Assembly: GCA_947457025.1 (NCBI GenBank)
Contig: CANGUI010000065.1
Coordinates: 1-8,437, forward strand
Length of the DNA: 8,437 nt
Source of the DNA: Flammeovirgaceae bacterium
GTDB lineage: Bacteria > Bacteroidota > Bacteroidia > Cytophagales > Cyclobacteriaceae
Reading direction: 5' to 3'
This document shows, piece by piece, positions 1-6,706 of this stretch. Made by a program: the position numbers and the translations under genes. The notes beneath the pieces were generated by a model that did no database searches, was not told the origin of the DNA, and was given only the letters and a program-made list of their open reading frames with translations. Each line of letters begins with the position of its first letter. The first letter of the stretch is position 1.

Positions 1-489
1 GATGGGTTCATTTCCATTGCCGGGATCGGGCGCCCGCTGGATGCTGTCTTAAAAGAACAACTGACCAGCAACCCATATAACAGTACAGGTATTATTGATC
101 AGTCTTTTATGATTATTGATTCATTGAAAGCGGGACATCGCGTAAAGCGCATCAGCCCTATTCTCTCAGCTTTATTCCGGCCTTCTGTTCAGCCATTTTT
201 GATTTCGGTCTTTCAATACAATCCGGCCGTGGAAATAGGTAAACTGAAAATTCCGGTGCAAATCGTGCAAGGTACCACCGACATTCAAGTCGCGGTTCGC
301 GATGCTGAGTTGCTGCGGGCGGCGCAGCCTACAGCAACTTTTTCGATTATCCCGGAAATGAACCACGTATTGCGCGAGGCTCCGGCTGATCGGATGTTGA
401 ATTTGAGCACCTATTCAAGAGGCGATCTCCCCCTCGCACCCGGTTTAGTGCCCGCGCTGGTGTCCTTCATTCAATCCTTCGCAACATGA
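1..489 (+). CDS. Alpha/beta hydrolase, C-terminal part (5' end outside window)
   Basis: The reading frame is open from base 1 and ends at TGA 487-489, giving 162 residues of the C-terminal half of an alpha/beta hydrolase. Visible parts are a strand-like FISIAGIG segment near the start, a lid-like middle (about residues 37-85), then VQIVQGTTD, whose Asp (codon 280-282) fits the catalytic acid, and EMNHVLREAP, whose His (codon 364-366) fits the catalytic base. The nucleophile elbow (GxSxG) must lie upstream of the window. The layout resembles the serine aminopeptidase/lysophospholipase-like hydrolases common in Bacteroidota; the substrate cannot be told. Its stop overlaps the start of fdhD in an ATGA, so the two are probably co-transcribed and translationally coupled. 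A functional link to molybdoenzyme maturation is not evident. The ATG at 109 is internal, not the true start. Confidence 0.88.
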   Translation, partial: DGFISIAGIGRPLDAVLKEQLTSNPYNSTGIIDQSFMIIDSLKAGHRVKRISPILSALFRPSVQPFLISVFQYNPAVEIGKLKIPVQIVQGTTDIQVAVRDAELLRAAQPTATFSIIPEMNHVLREAPADRMLNLSTYSRGDLPLAPGLVPALVSFIQSFAT

Positions 490-1319
490 ATCCGCTGGTA
501 CATCCGGTTACGGTGCTACGCGCAAGTTCCGATGGGAAATCAGCCCATCGTCCTGACCTGGTAGCCGTAGAAGAACCGCTCGAAATCAGGCTTGTTTTCG
601 GACCGGTGTCCGACAGGCAGCAGCAGGCGCTTGCGGTGACCATGCGTACGCCGGGTCATGATGTGGAGTTGGGACTCGGATTTTTATTTTCAGAAACCAT
701 CATCCGGTCAGCAGACGATGTGCTGGCGGTCCGGCATTTCCGCGATGCCGACGGGCAGCCTGCTGAAAATATCCTGCGCATTGAACTTAAACCAGAGGTG
801 CAGTTCGATTCCGCCCGCCTCCAGCGAAACTTCTACATGACCTCCAGTTGTGGTGTGTGTGGTAAAGCTGCCCTGCACGCGGTGGCCATTGAAGCGCAAC
901 CATGTCGGTCGGAGGTGAGCATCACAAAAGAGCATCTGTTATTGTTACCGGATCAATTGCGTGTAGCCCAAGCTGTCTTTCAACATACCGGGGGGTTGCA
1001 TGCCATTGGCTTGTTTGCGCCCGGGGGCACGTTACACCTGGCGCGGGAAGATGTAGGACGTCATAATGCGATGGATAAAATGGTGGGTGCTGCCCTGCAT
1101 CAGCACGTGCCTCTCTCGGAGGCGGTCTGCTTGCTCAGTGGTCGGGCCAGCTTTGAACTGCTTCAAAAGGCGGCTGTGGCTGGCATTCCAATCGTGGCAG
1201 CCATTGGCGCTCCTTCCAGTCTGGCCGTTGAAATCGCGGAAGCAATGGGTATCACCCTCGTTGGCTTCCTGCGCGCCCAAAGTTTTAATGTGTACACCCA
1301 TCCCCACCGGATTAGCTAA
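486..1319 (+). CDS. fdhD: Formate dehydrogenase accessory sulfurtransferase FdhD
   Basis: A 277-residue protein of normal FdhD length. FdhD takes sulfur from an IscS-type cysteine desulfurase and delivers it to the molybdenum cofactor of formate dehydrogenase, an essential activation step in the cytoplasm. Family signatures are visible in order: SCGVCG with the Cys pair C122/C125 (equivalent to the sulfur-relay CxxC of E. coli FdhD), FQHTGGLHAIGLF (about 165-177), REDVGRHNAMDK (187-198), LSGRASFELLQKA (218-229) and a C-terminal APSSLAVEIAEAMGITLVGFLR segment. The start at 486 overlaps the hydrolase stop by 4 nt and gives the expected N-terminus. The next gene encodes a formate-dehydrogenase-like molybdoenzyme 12 nt downstream, its probable client. 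No frameshift or missing motif is seen. Confidence 0.97.
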   Translation: MNPLVHPVTVLRASSDGKSAHRPDLVAVEEPLEIRLVFGPVSDRQQQALAVTMRTPGHDVELGLGFLFSETIIRSADDVLAVRHFRDADGQPAENILRIELKPEVQFDSARLQRNFYMTSSCGVCGKAALHAVAIEAQPCRSEVSITKEHLLLLPDQLRVAQAVFQHTGGLHAIGLFAPGGTLHLAREDVGRHNAMDKMVGAALHQHVPLSEAVCLLSGRASFELLQKAAVAGIPIVAAIGAPSSLAVEIAEAMGITLVGFLRAQSFNVYTHPHRIS

Positions 1320-1331
1320 ATTCAACCCGGT

Positions 1332-3599
1332 ATGAGCGAAGAGAGACTGCGGATAGAAAAACCAAAAACCGAAGCCGGTGGTCTCCCTTCGGTGTTTACC
1401 GCCCTTCAGCACATCCAACAAGAGGCCGGGTGGATCACCGGCACGAGGTCGCTGTTGCAGGTAAACCAGTTTGATGGTTTTGATTGCCCGGGTTGCGCAT
1501 GGCCCGACCCAGATCAGAAGCGATCTGCGTTTGAATTCTGTGAAAACGGGGCCAAGGCTGTGGCAGAAGAAGCTACCGATGCGCTCTGTGATGAAGTGTT
1601 CTTTCGTGCCCACGCCATTTCTGAGATGGCGAAGTGGAGCGACTACGAAATCGGCAAAAGCGGGCGCATTGCCCGGCCGATGTTTCGGGCTGCAGACAGC
1701 GATCATTACGTACCTGTTTCGTGGGCGGACGCCCTGGCTCACATCGGCTCAAAAATCCGTTCACTGCCATCGCCGCACGAAGCGGTTTTTTATACCTCCG
1801 GCCGCACAAGTAACGAAGCCGCTTTCCTCTATCAGTTATTCGTGCGCCGCCTGGGCACCAACAACCTACCCGATTGTTCGAATATGTGTCATGAATCAAG
1901 CGGCGTAGCGCTGACCGAGACCCTCGGAATCGGGAAAGGGACCGTTACACTCGATGACTTCGGCAAGGCCGAGCTGATCGTGATCATGGGGCAAAATCCG
2001 GGTACCAACCATCCGCGTATGCTCACGGCGTTACAGGATGCCAAAAAACAGGGGGCCCGAGTCATCAGCATCAATCCGTTACCCGAAGCCGGTCTGATCA
2101 GTTTCCGTCATCCGCAACACCTGGTTGACCTGCTTGGCAAACCAACTGCCATTGCCGACTTGTGGCTGCCGGTGCGCATCAACGAAGACGTGGCGTTGTT
2201 AAAGGCGCTGCTGAAAATGTTGCTCGCCCGCGAGGAGCAAACTCCTGGGGCTGTACTGGATCATGATTTCATTGCGACCAAAACAGATGGATTTCAATCG
2301 CTGGTGGCAGATTTGAAAACCTATGCGCTGCCCGATCTGATTGCAAAGAGCGGTGTGCCCACAGCAAAAGTGGAGATTGCGGCACAGTGGCTTGCAGAAA
2401 CTAAACGAATCATCGTGTGTTGGGCGATGGGCCTCACCCAACATCTCAACGCGGTTGATAACATCCGCGAAATCATTAACCTGCTGTTGCTGAAAGGCAG
2501 CATTGGAAAGCCCGGCGCGGGCACCTGCCCGGTTCGGGGGCATAGCAATGTGCAGGGTGATCGCACCATGGGCATATACGAAAAGCCCAAAGCTGATTTT
2601 CTGGACTCGCTGCAAAAAAACTTTCAGTTTGAACCGCCCCGCGCGGCGGGCTATGATACGGTTGAATCCATCGCCGCCATGGCTGCTGGCCGTGTCAAGG
2701 TGTTTGTTGCCATGGGTGGAAACTTCTTGTCGGCTGCGCCCGATACCGACTTCACAGGCAGGGCACTGGCGAACTGTGAGCTCACGGTACAAATCTCCAC
2801 TAAACTGAATCGCAGTCATCTCATCACCGGAAGGGAGGCCTTTATACTGCCCTGCCTCGGGCGAACGGAAAAAGATGAGCAGGCAGGTGGAGCGCAGTTC
2901 GTCACGGTAGAAAATTCGGCCGGGGTGGTGCACCGCTCGCAGGGTCACAAAAGGGTCGCCTCGGCACATCTTTGGAGCGAACCAAAAATTGTGGCGGGCC
3001 TGGCCAAGGCCACGTTCCGGGGAACGGATGGCATGGACTGGGATTTCCTCATCAGCGATTACGATCACATCCGCAGCGCCATTGAAAAAACCATTCCCGG
3101 GTTCGAAAACTACAACGTCCGGGTACGGCAGCCCGGCGGATTCTACCTCCCCAATGCGGCCCGCGAAGGTGTGTTCCATACGGGTACCCGCACGGCGAGG
3201 TTCACGGTGAACGCCCTCGCGCAGCACATGTTGTTGGACGATGAACTCCTGCTGATGACGATCCGCAGCCACGATCAATTCAACACCACCATCTACGGAT
3301 TGGATGATCGCTACCGCGGAATCCGCGGTGGGCGCAGAGTGGTATTCATGAATGAAAAGGATGTGGTGCGCTTTGGCTTTCGCGAGGGCGAGCGGGTTAA
3401 CCTCCAGAGTAACTACGATGGCGTTACGCGCATCGCCGAGGATTTTGTGGTCGTGCCCTATCCTATTCCGCCGCAGAACCTGGCCACCTATTTTCCGGAA
3501 GCCAATGCGTTGGTACCGCACAATCACTTCGCCCGCGAAAGCCAGACGCCTATCAGCAAATCAGTCGTGGTGAGGGTCGTGCGTGCCGTAAGCCGGTAA
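1332..3599 (+). CDS. ydeP: FdhF/YdeP-family molybdopterin oxidoreductase (formate dehydrogenase-like alpha subunit)
   Basis: A 755-residue bis-MGD molybdoenzyme of the YdeP clade, related to formate dehydrogenase H. The N-terminus carries the clade motif FDGFDCPGCAWPDP (C52, C55). The classical CxxCxxxC...C pattern for a [4Fe-4S] cluster is not obvious. NMCHESSG puts Cys186-His187 where E. coli FdhF has selenocysteine-His, so this is a Cys form. Further matches are MGQNPGTNHPRML (219-231), WAMGLTQH (364-371) and GKPGAGTCPVRGHSNVQGDRTMG (392-414). The last ~130 residues form the molybdopterin dinucleotide-binding domain, with the YdeP-type TIRSHDQFNTTIYGLDDRYRG (633-653). The start at 1332 gives the expected N-terminus and lacks a Shine-Dalgarno. 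It follows fdhD by 12 nt in the same operon. E. coli YdeP has been linked to acid resistance, but the physiological substrate of the clade is unsettled; formate oxidation is an inference. No iron-sulfur or NADH-linking subunit lies next to it. Confidence 0.95.
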   Translation: MSEERLRIEKPKTEAGGLPSVFTALQHIQQEAGWITGTRSLLQVNQFDGFDCPGCAWPDPDQKRSAFEFCENGAKAVAEEATDALCDEVFFRAHAISEMAKWSDYEIGKSGRIARPMFRAADSDHYVPVSWADALAHIGSKIRSLPSPHEAVFYTSGRTSNEAAFLYQLFVRRLGTNNLPDCSNMCHESSGVALTETLGIGKGTVTLDDFGKAELIVIMGQNPGTNHPRMLTALQDAKKQGARVISINPLPEAGLISFRHPQHLVDLLGKPTAIADLWLPVRINEDVALLKALLKMLLAREEQTPGAVLDHDFIATKTDGFQSLVADLKTYALPDLIAKSGVPTAKVEIAAQWLAETKRIIVCWAMGLTQHLNAVDNIREIINLLLLKGSIGKPGAGTCPVRGHSNVQGDRTMGIYEKPKADFLDSLQKNFQFEPPRAAGYDTVESIAAMAAGRVKVFVAMGGNFLSAAPDTDFTGRALANCELTVQISTKLNRSHLITGREAFILPCLGRTEKDEQAGGAQFVTVENSAGVVHRSQGHKRVASAHLWSEPKIVAGLAKATFRGTDGMDWDFLISDYDHIRSAIEKTIPGFENYNVRVRQPGGFYLPNAAREGVFHTGTRTARFTVNALAQHMLLDDELLLMTIRSHDQFNTTIYGLDDRYRGIRGGRRVVFMNEKDVVRFGFREGERVNLQSNYDGVTRIAEDFVVVPYPIPPQNLATYFPEANALVPHNHFARESQTPISKSVVVRVVRAVSR

Positions 3600-3613
3600 C
3601 CGGCTACGCTTTT
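3587..3613 (+). terminator. Probable Rho-independent terminator over two convergent stop codons
   Basis: CGT (3587-3589), a bulged A, then AGCCGG (3591-3596) pairs with CCGGCT (3600-3605) followed by ACG (3606-3608). The TAA loop is itself the stop codon of the YdeP-like gene. The plus-strand hairpin is followed by C and TTTT (3610-3613), a short U-tract, so it fits termination of the fdhD-ydeP transcript. In the minus direction the same hairpin forms at the end of alkB but has no U-tract after it. Termination is inferred from structure only. Confidence 0.6.
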
Positions 3614-4701
3614 GCTGGTTGCACCTGATAGACTTTTCTTTCCCATGCTTCCAGGCGGTGGTTCATGAACCGGAACCAGACCGGAGGGATCAGAGCGAGG
3701 ATGATCATGGTTGGATATCCAAAGGGCAACTGCGGACTTTCCTCATGATGGTCGAGCACCTGGTAGCGTTTAATTGCATACGCATGGTGATCAGAGTGCC
3801 GCTGCAACTGAAACAAAAAAAAGTTGCTGAGCAGGTGGCTGGCGTTCCACGAGTGCAGGGGATTAACCCGCTCATATCGGCCGTCGGGCAACTGTTTACG
3901 TACGATGCCGTAGTGTTCCACATAGTTCACCAACTCCAGCAGAGTGAAGGCAAAAATACTTTGTGCAAAAAAGAAGACCGGAATGGACCAGTTGATTTCA
4001 CGGGGTGGGCTGAAGACCCACGTCAGCAGCGCGCAAAAAATCATGGGCAGGAGGGCGAACCAAAACATCTGGTTGTGGTGGCTCCAGACAGGTTGCTCCG
4101 CGCGTTTCAATCGTGCTTTTTCATGTTGCCAGGCATGGGCATAGCCCACGAAAACCGATCGTACCCAAAACCTGAAAAAATTTTCGTTCCGGCGTGCCGT
4201 GGCCGGATCTTCGGGCGTGGCCACGTACACGTGGTGGCCCCGGTTGTGCTCGATGAAAAAGTGCATGTAGCAAACCGTCATCAGCAGCACCTTGCTGTAA
4301 AATTGTTCGAGGGCTGATTTTTTATGACCCAGTTCGTGGGCAACCGTGATCCCGATGCCACCCGTAACCAGTGCAAAACTGATGACAAAGCCGATCCATT
4401 CCCAGCCCGTGCGCAAGGAATTTTGGCTGATGGCATAGGCGCCCCAAAAAAGAAAGCCCAGCTGAAAATATACCCAGAGGTACGTGATAAACCGATAAAA
4501 GAATTCCTCGGCTACAAGGGCCACCTGCGAGGGTGGCACATTTGATTTATCGAGGCCCGCCAGATAGTCGAAGACCGGCAAGACCACGAAGGTAAAAAAG
4601 ATCGGCAGGAAGACCCAGCCACCGCCTGCCTCAAACCCCACGATGGTGAGTAGGCCAATCAGAAAGGCAGAGAAGAAGCCTGCTTTTTTAATGAGATCCA
4701 T
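3604..4701 (-). CDS. alkB: AlkB-type alkane 1-monooxygenase (membrane di-iron hydroxylase)
   Basis: A 365-residue integral membrane protein, slightly shorter than classical AlkB (about 400). The family hydroxylates the terminal carbon of alkanes using O2 and electrons from rubredoxin or ferredoxin. All diagnostic histidine boxes are present: HELGHK (122-127), EHNRGHHxxVATPEDPA (151-166), NYVEHYG (259-265), HSWN (283-286) and LQRHSDHH (299-306). These supply the di-iron ligands and separate AlkB from ordinary fatty acid desaturases, though XylM-like or other AlkB-like hydroxylases cannot be excluded, so the true substrate is open. Hydrophobic segments lie around residues 8-22, 28-43, 72-92, 103-121, 136-150, 213-231, 238-258 and 330-345. 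The start at 4701 gives a normal short N-terminus before the first membrane segment. No rubredoxin or reductase gene is in the window. It appears monocistronic and is convergent with the ydeP-like gene, 4 nt away. Confidence 0.93.
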   Translation of the reverse strand: MDLIKKAGFFSAFLIGLLTIVGFEAGGGWVFLPIFFTFVVLPVFDYLAGLDKSNVPPSQVALVAEEFFYRFITYLWVYFQLGFLFWGAYAISQNSLRTGWEWIGFVISFALVTGGIGITVAHELGHKKSALEQFYSKVLLMTVCYMHFFIEHNRGHHVYVATPEDPATARRNENFFRFWVRSVFVGYAHAWQHEKARLKRAEQPVWSHHNQMFWFALLPMIFCALLTWVFSPPREINWSIPVFFFAQSIFAFTLLELVNYVEHYGIVRKQLPDGRYERVNPLHSWNASHLLSNFFLFQLQRHSDHHAYAIKRYQVLDHHEESPQLPFGYPTMIILALIPPVWFRFMNHRLEAWERKVYQVQPAKA

Positions 4702-4837
4702 GCCCCGAATATACAGGGTTTTTGCTTTAGCCGGCGTGGTTGCGTCCTATTGAGTCGGATTTACAATATTTCCTTTGGTGAAAACAGTAAAAAGGTCGGG
4801 TCAAAAAAATAAGTGAGACCATGCGCTTTCAATTCGC

Positions 4838-4845
4838 TACCTTTG
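4838..4845 (+). promoter_or_regulatory. Candidate Bacteroidota -7 promoter element for the helicase gene
   Basis: TACCTTTG is an exact match to the Bacteroidota sigma-factor -7 consensus TAnnTTTG. It would place transcription start near 4851 and give a leader of about 100 nt before the helicase start. No TTG-type -33 element is seen at the usual spacing, so only half of the consensus is supported. Confidence 0.5.
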
Positions 4846-4864
4846 TAACTCACTTTCAATAATC

Positions 4865-4944
4865 AGTTGGGCAAAAAGACCATGGTGCACGGTGCACGTT
4901 GTAGTAATATGCCGGCCTTACCAGCTGAAGTTGGACAAAACCAT
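4865..4944 (+). repeat. Imperfect direct repeat in the helicase leader
   Basis: Copy A, 4865-4883, reads AGTTGGGCAAAAAGACCAT; copy B, 4929-4944, reads AGTTGGACAAAACCAT. They match at 11 of the first 12 bases, differ by a 3-nt insertion, and share a final CCAT. Copy A runs into the ATG of a possible leader ORF (4882); copy B ends 6 nt before the helicase ATG. Between them lies a perfect 7-bp tandem repeat, GGTGCAC, at 4884-4890 and 4891-4897. A role is not known, and chance similarity is possible at this length. Confidence 0.45.
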
Positions 4945-4953
4945 AACGAATGA
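4882..4953 (+). CDS. Possible 23-codon leader ORF ending on the helicase start codon
   Basis: ATG at 4882 opens a 23-codon frame (MVHGARCSNMPALPAEV...) that stops at TGA 4951-4953, overlapping the helicase ATG (4950-4952) as ATGA. The ATG is preceded by the A-rich stretch CAAAAAG, typical of Bacteroidota initiation sites, and lies about 30 nt after the predicted transcription start. It could be a leader peptide that couples or tunes helicase translation. The peptide resembles no family I recognise. ATGA overlaps with short upstream frames also arise by chance, so confidence is low. Confidence 0.3.
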   Translation: MVHGARCSNMPALPAEVGQNHNE

Positions 4954-6638
4954 AATCATTCCCCGCCCTGGGTCTTTCAGGGCAACTGGTGGACGTCATC
5001 CAGCAACTGGGTTTCGAAACGCCAACTCCTGTACAGGAAAAAGCCATTCCACTTCTTTTGCAGGGTAATGCCGATGTTGTAGCTCTTGCCCAAACCGGTA
5101 CCGGTAAAACGGCTGCTTTTGGGCTGCCCTTGGTTGAGTTGATCGACCCCAACCTGCGTCAGCCACAGGCGCTCATCCTGGCACCCACGCGTGAGCTATG
5201 CCTGCAGATTACCAACGATCTCGAAAAATTTTCGAAATCCTATAAAGACCTGCGCTCAGTGGCGGTGTATGGTGGCGCCAGCATGGGCGACCAGATCCGG
5301 AAAATTAAACACGGCGTTAATCTCGTTATCGCCACGCCGGGTCGTTTAATTGATCTGCTTTCGCGCAAAGCGCTCCAGCTACAAACCATCAAGTATGTGG
5401 TGCTGGATGAAGCGGATGAGATGCTAAACATGGGCTTCAAGGAAGACATTGACGAAATCCTCGCGACAACTCCCGATACCAAAATCACCTGGTTGTTCTC
5501 CGCCACCATGCCGCGCGAGGTGCGCCAGATCGCCCAGGCCTACATGCGCAACCCCGAGGAGATCACTACCGGCACGCGCAACCAGGCCAACGAAAACATC
5601 GACCACCAGTACGTGGTGGTAAACGAACGCGACAAATACCTTGCATTGAAGCGTTTTCTTGATTACACCACCGAAATGTATGGTGTTGTGTTTTGTCGGA
5701 CGAAGGTAGATACCCAGCAAATTGCCGAACACCTGATGAAAGACGGCTACAATGCAGATGCCCTTCACGGGGATTTGTCGCAGCAACAACGCGACAAGGT
5801 GATGCGCAGTTTCCGCAATAAAGCCATTCAGGTTTTGGTGGCTACGGATGTGGCCGCCCGCGGTATTGACGTAGATAATCTCACCCACGTGGTTCATATG
5901 AATCTGCCCGATGAGATTGAATACTATACACACCGGGCGGGTCGTACAGCCCGGGCCGGACGCAAAGGGATTTCCCTGGCAATTGTCGGCAAACGCGACC
6001 GTGGACGCATCCAGCAAATTGAAAAGATGCTGAATAAGCGGTTCACAAAAGTGCCGGTACCGACCGGAGACGAGATCTGCACCAAAAAACTCATCGACAT
6101 GATGCACCAGGTGAAATCCGTAGAGGTGAACGATGAAGAAATTGATTCCTTCCTGCCCGAGGTGTACCACGAACTGATGAACTTGTCGAAAGAAGAAATC
6201 ATTAAACGGTTTGCCTCGATCGAGTTTAACCAGATTTATAAATACTACCGCGATGCGCCCGATCTGAATTCTGCCGAAGGACCTCGTGTGGAGGCCGGTG
6301 AGTCGGAGGGATATCCCACCGGCGAGCGCATTTTCATCAATGTTGGTAAGATGGACGGCCTCGACAAAGGCAGCCTGCTGGGTCTGATCTGCGATTTTGG
6401 TGATGTCAAAAGCAAACAAATCGGAAAGATCGACATCAAGGGAGCATATTCCTTTTTTGAGGTTGAGCCGGAGCTCACGGAGAAGATTTTCAAAGGCTTC
6501 AGCGGCATTCAGGTGCGGGGCAGGCCGGTGCGCCTCGAGCTAACAGGTGTCAAAAAAGAAGTCGATCGAGACCGCAAAAGGCCGCAGGCGTCCAAAAAGC
6601 GCGACCGGTTCTGGGGGAACAAAAAGAAATCGTATTAA
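4950..6638 (+). CDS. DEAD-box ATP-dependent RNA helicase with DbpA-type RNA-binding domain
   Basis: A 562-residue cytoplasmic RNA helicase with the full motif set: Q motif (F4 to Q29), Walker A AQTGTGKT (47-54), PTREL (79-83), GG (108-109), TPGR (129-132), DEAD (153-156), SAT (184-186), ARGID (303-307) and HRAGRTAR (328-335). A linker follows. Residues about 460-538, beginning ERIFINVGKMDGLDKGSLLGLIC, match the DbpA/CsdA RNA-binding fold, and the tail is strongly basic (KKEVDRDRKRPQASKKRDRFWGNKKK). Relatives act in ribosome assembly, mRNA decay or cold adaptation; which applies here cannot be told. The start is fixed by an in-frame TAA at 4944-4946, 3 nt upstream of the ATG. There is no Shine-Dalgarno. 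The gene seems monocistronic, with its own -7 element and a leader of about 100 nt. It is convergent with the CHRD-like lipoprotein gene. Confidence 0.96.
   Translation: MKSFPALGLSGQLVDVIQQLGFETPTPVQEKAIPLLLQGNADVVALAQTGTGKTAAFGLPLVELIDPNLRQPQALILAPTRELCLQITNDLEKFSKSYKDLRSVAVYGGASMGDQIRKIKHGVNLVIATPGRLIDLLSRKALQLQTIKYVVLDEADEMLNMGFKEDIDEILATTPDTKITWLFSATMPREVRQIAQAYMRNPEEITTGTRNQANENIDHQYVVVNERDKYLALKRFLDYTTEMYGVVFCRTKVDTQQIAEHLMKDGYNADALHGDLSQQQRDKVMRSFRNKAIQVLVATDVAARGIDVDNLTHVVHMNLPDEIEYYTHRAGRTARAGRKGISLAIVGKRDRGRIQQIEKMLNKRFTKVPVPTGDEICTKKLIDMMHQVKSVEVNDEEIDSFLPEVYHELMNLSKEEIIKRFASIEFNQIYKYYRDAPDLNSAEGPRVEAGESEGYPTGERIFINVGKMDGLDKGSLLGLICDFGDVKSKQIGKIDIKGAYSFFEVEPELTEKIFKGFSGIQVRGRPVRLELTGVKKEVDRDRKRPQASKKRDRFWGNKKKSY
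4965..4983 (+). promoter_or_regulatory. Hairpin just inside the helicase coding region
   Basis: GCCCTG (4965-4970) pairs perfectly with CAGGGC (4978-4983) around a 7-nt loop, starting 15 nt after the A of the start codon. A GC-rich stem here falls within the initiating ribosome's footprint and could lower translation initiation. Function is inferred; coding constraint alone might explain it. Confidence 0.3.
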
Positions 6639-6706
6639 AAGCGAACATCCGGCGAGGTAAGGGTTTTGTAGCACCTTCGCTACCGGTATTAAGCCTATTC
6701 GCTTTT
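6637..6706. terminator. Candidate bidirectional terminator between convergent genes
   Basis: AAAAGCGAA (6637-6645) is the exact reverse complement of TTCGCTTTT (6698-6706), so either strand could form a 9-bp stem whose 3' arm ends in four U residues. The 52-nt interior holds a second stem, GTAGC (6668-6672) with GCTAC (6679-6683). The structure starts in the helicase stop codon, and its right arm begins within the last codons of the CHRD-like gene, with that gene's stop (6695-6697) just inside the loop. The large loop makes it atypical, and the short inner stem may be the real structure. Confidence 0.4.

Noticed and set aside
1066..1335. 89-codon plus-strand frame ending in ATGA on the ydeP start
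   Set aside because: It is an out-of-frame shadow of fdhD. It is kept only as a reminder that stop-start overlaps arise by chance.
1032..1742. 236-codon minus-strand frame across the fdhD/ydeP junction
   Set aside because: It overlaps two well-supported plus-strand genes and shows no family features.
2199..3527. 442-codon open frame on the minus strand opposite the YdeP-like gene
   Set aside because: It is antisense to a gene with strong family motifs throughout; the translation shows no recognisable domain, and long antisense frames are common opposite G+C-moderate genes with biased third positions.
3561..3613. Idea that the fdhF/ydeP gene reads through its stop into a selenocysteine or extension product
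   Set aside because: The catalytic position is a Cys codon well inside the gene, the stop is TAA, and the C-terminus matches the usual family end; the hairpin at the stop is better explained as a terminator.
3619..4317. 232-codon plus-strand frame opposite alkB
   Set aside because: The minus strand encodes all AlkB histidine boxes; the plus-strand translation is a shadow with no coherent domain.
4702..4837. Search for an alkB promoter on the minus strand
   Set aside because: No TAnnTTTG match with sensible spacing was found; TATATTCG next to the start codon is one mismatch off but lies too close to the ATG to serve.
5424..6419. 331-codon open frame on the minus strand opposite the helicase gene
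   Set aside because: It is fully inside a confidently identified DEAD-box gene, has His/Gly/Val-rich shadow composition and no own promoter or motif.
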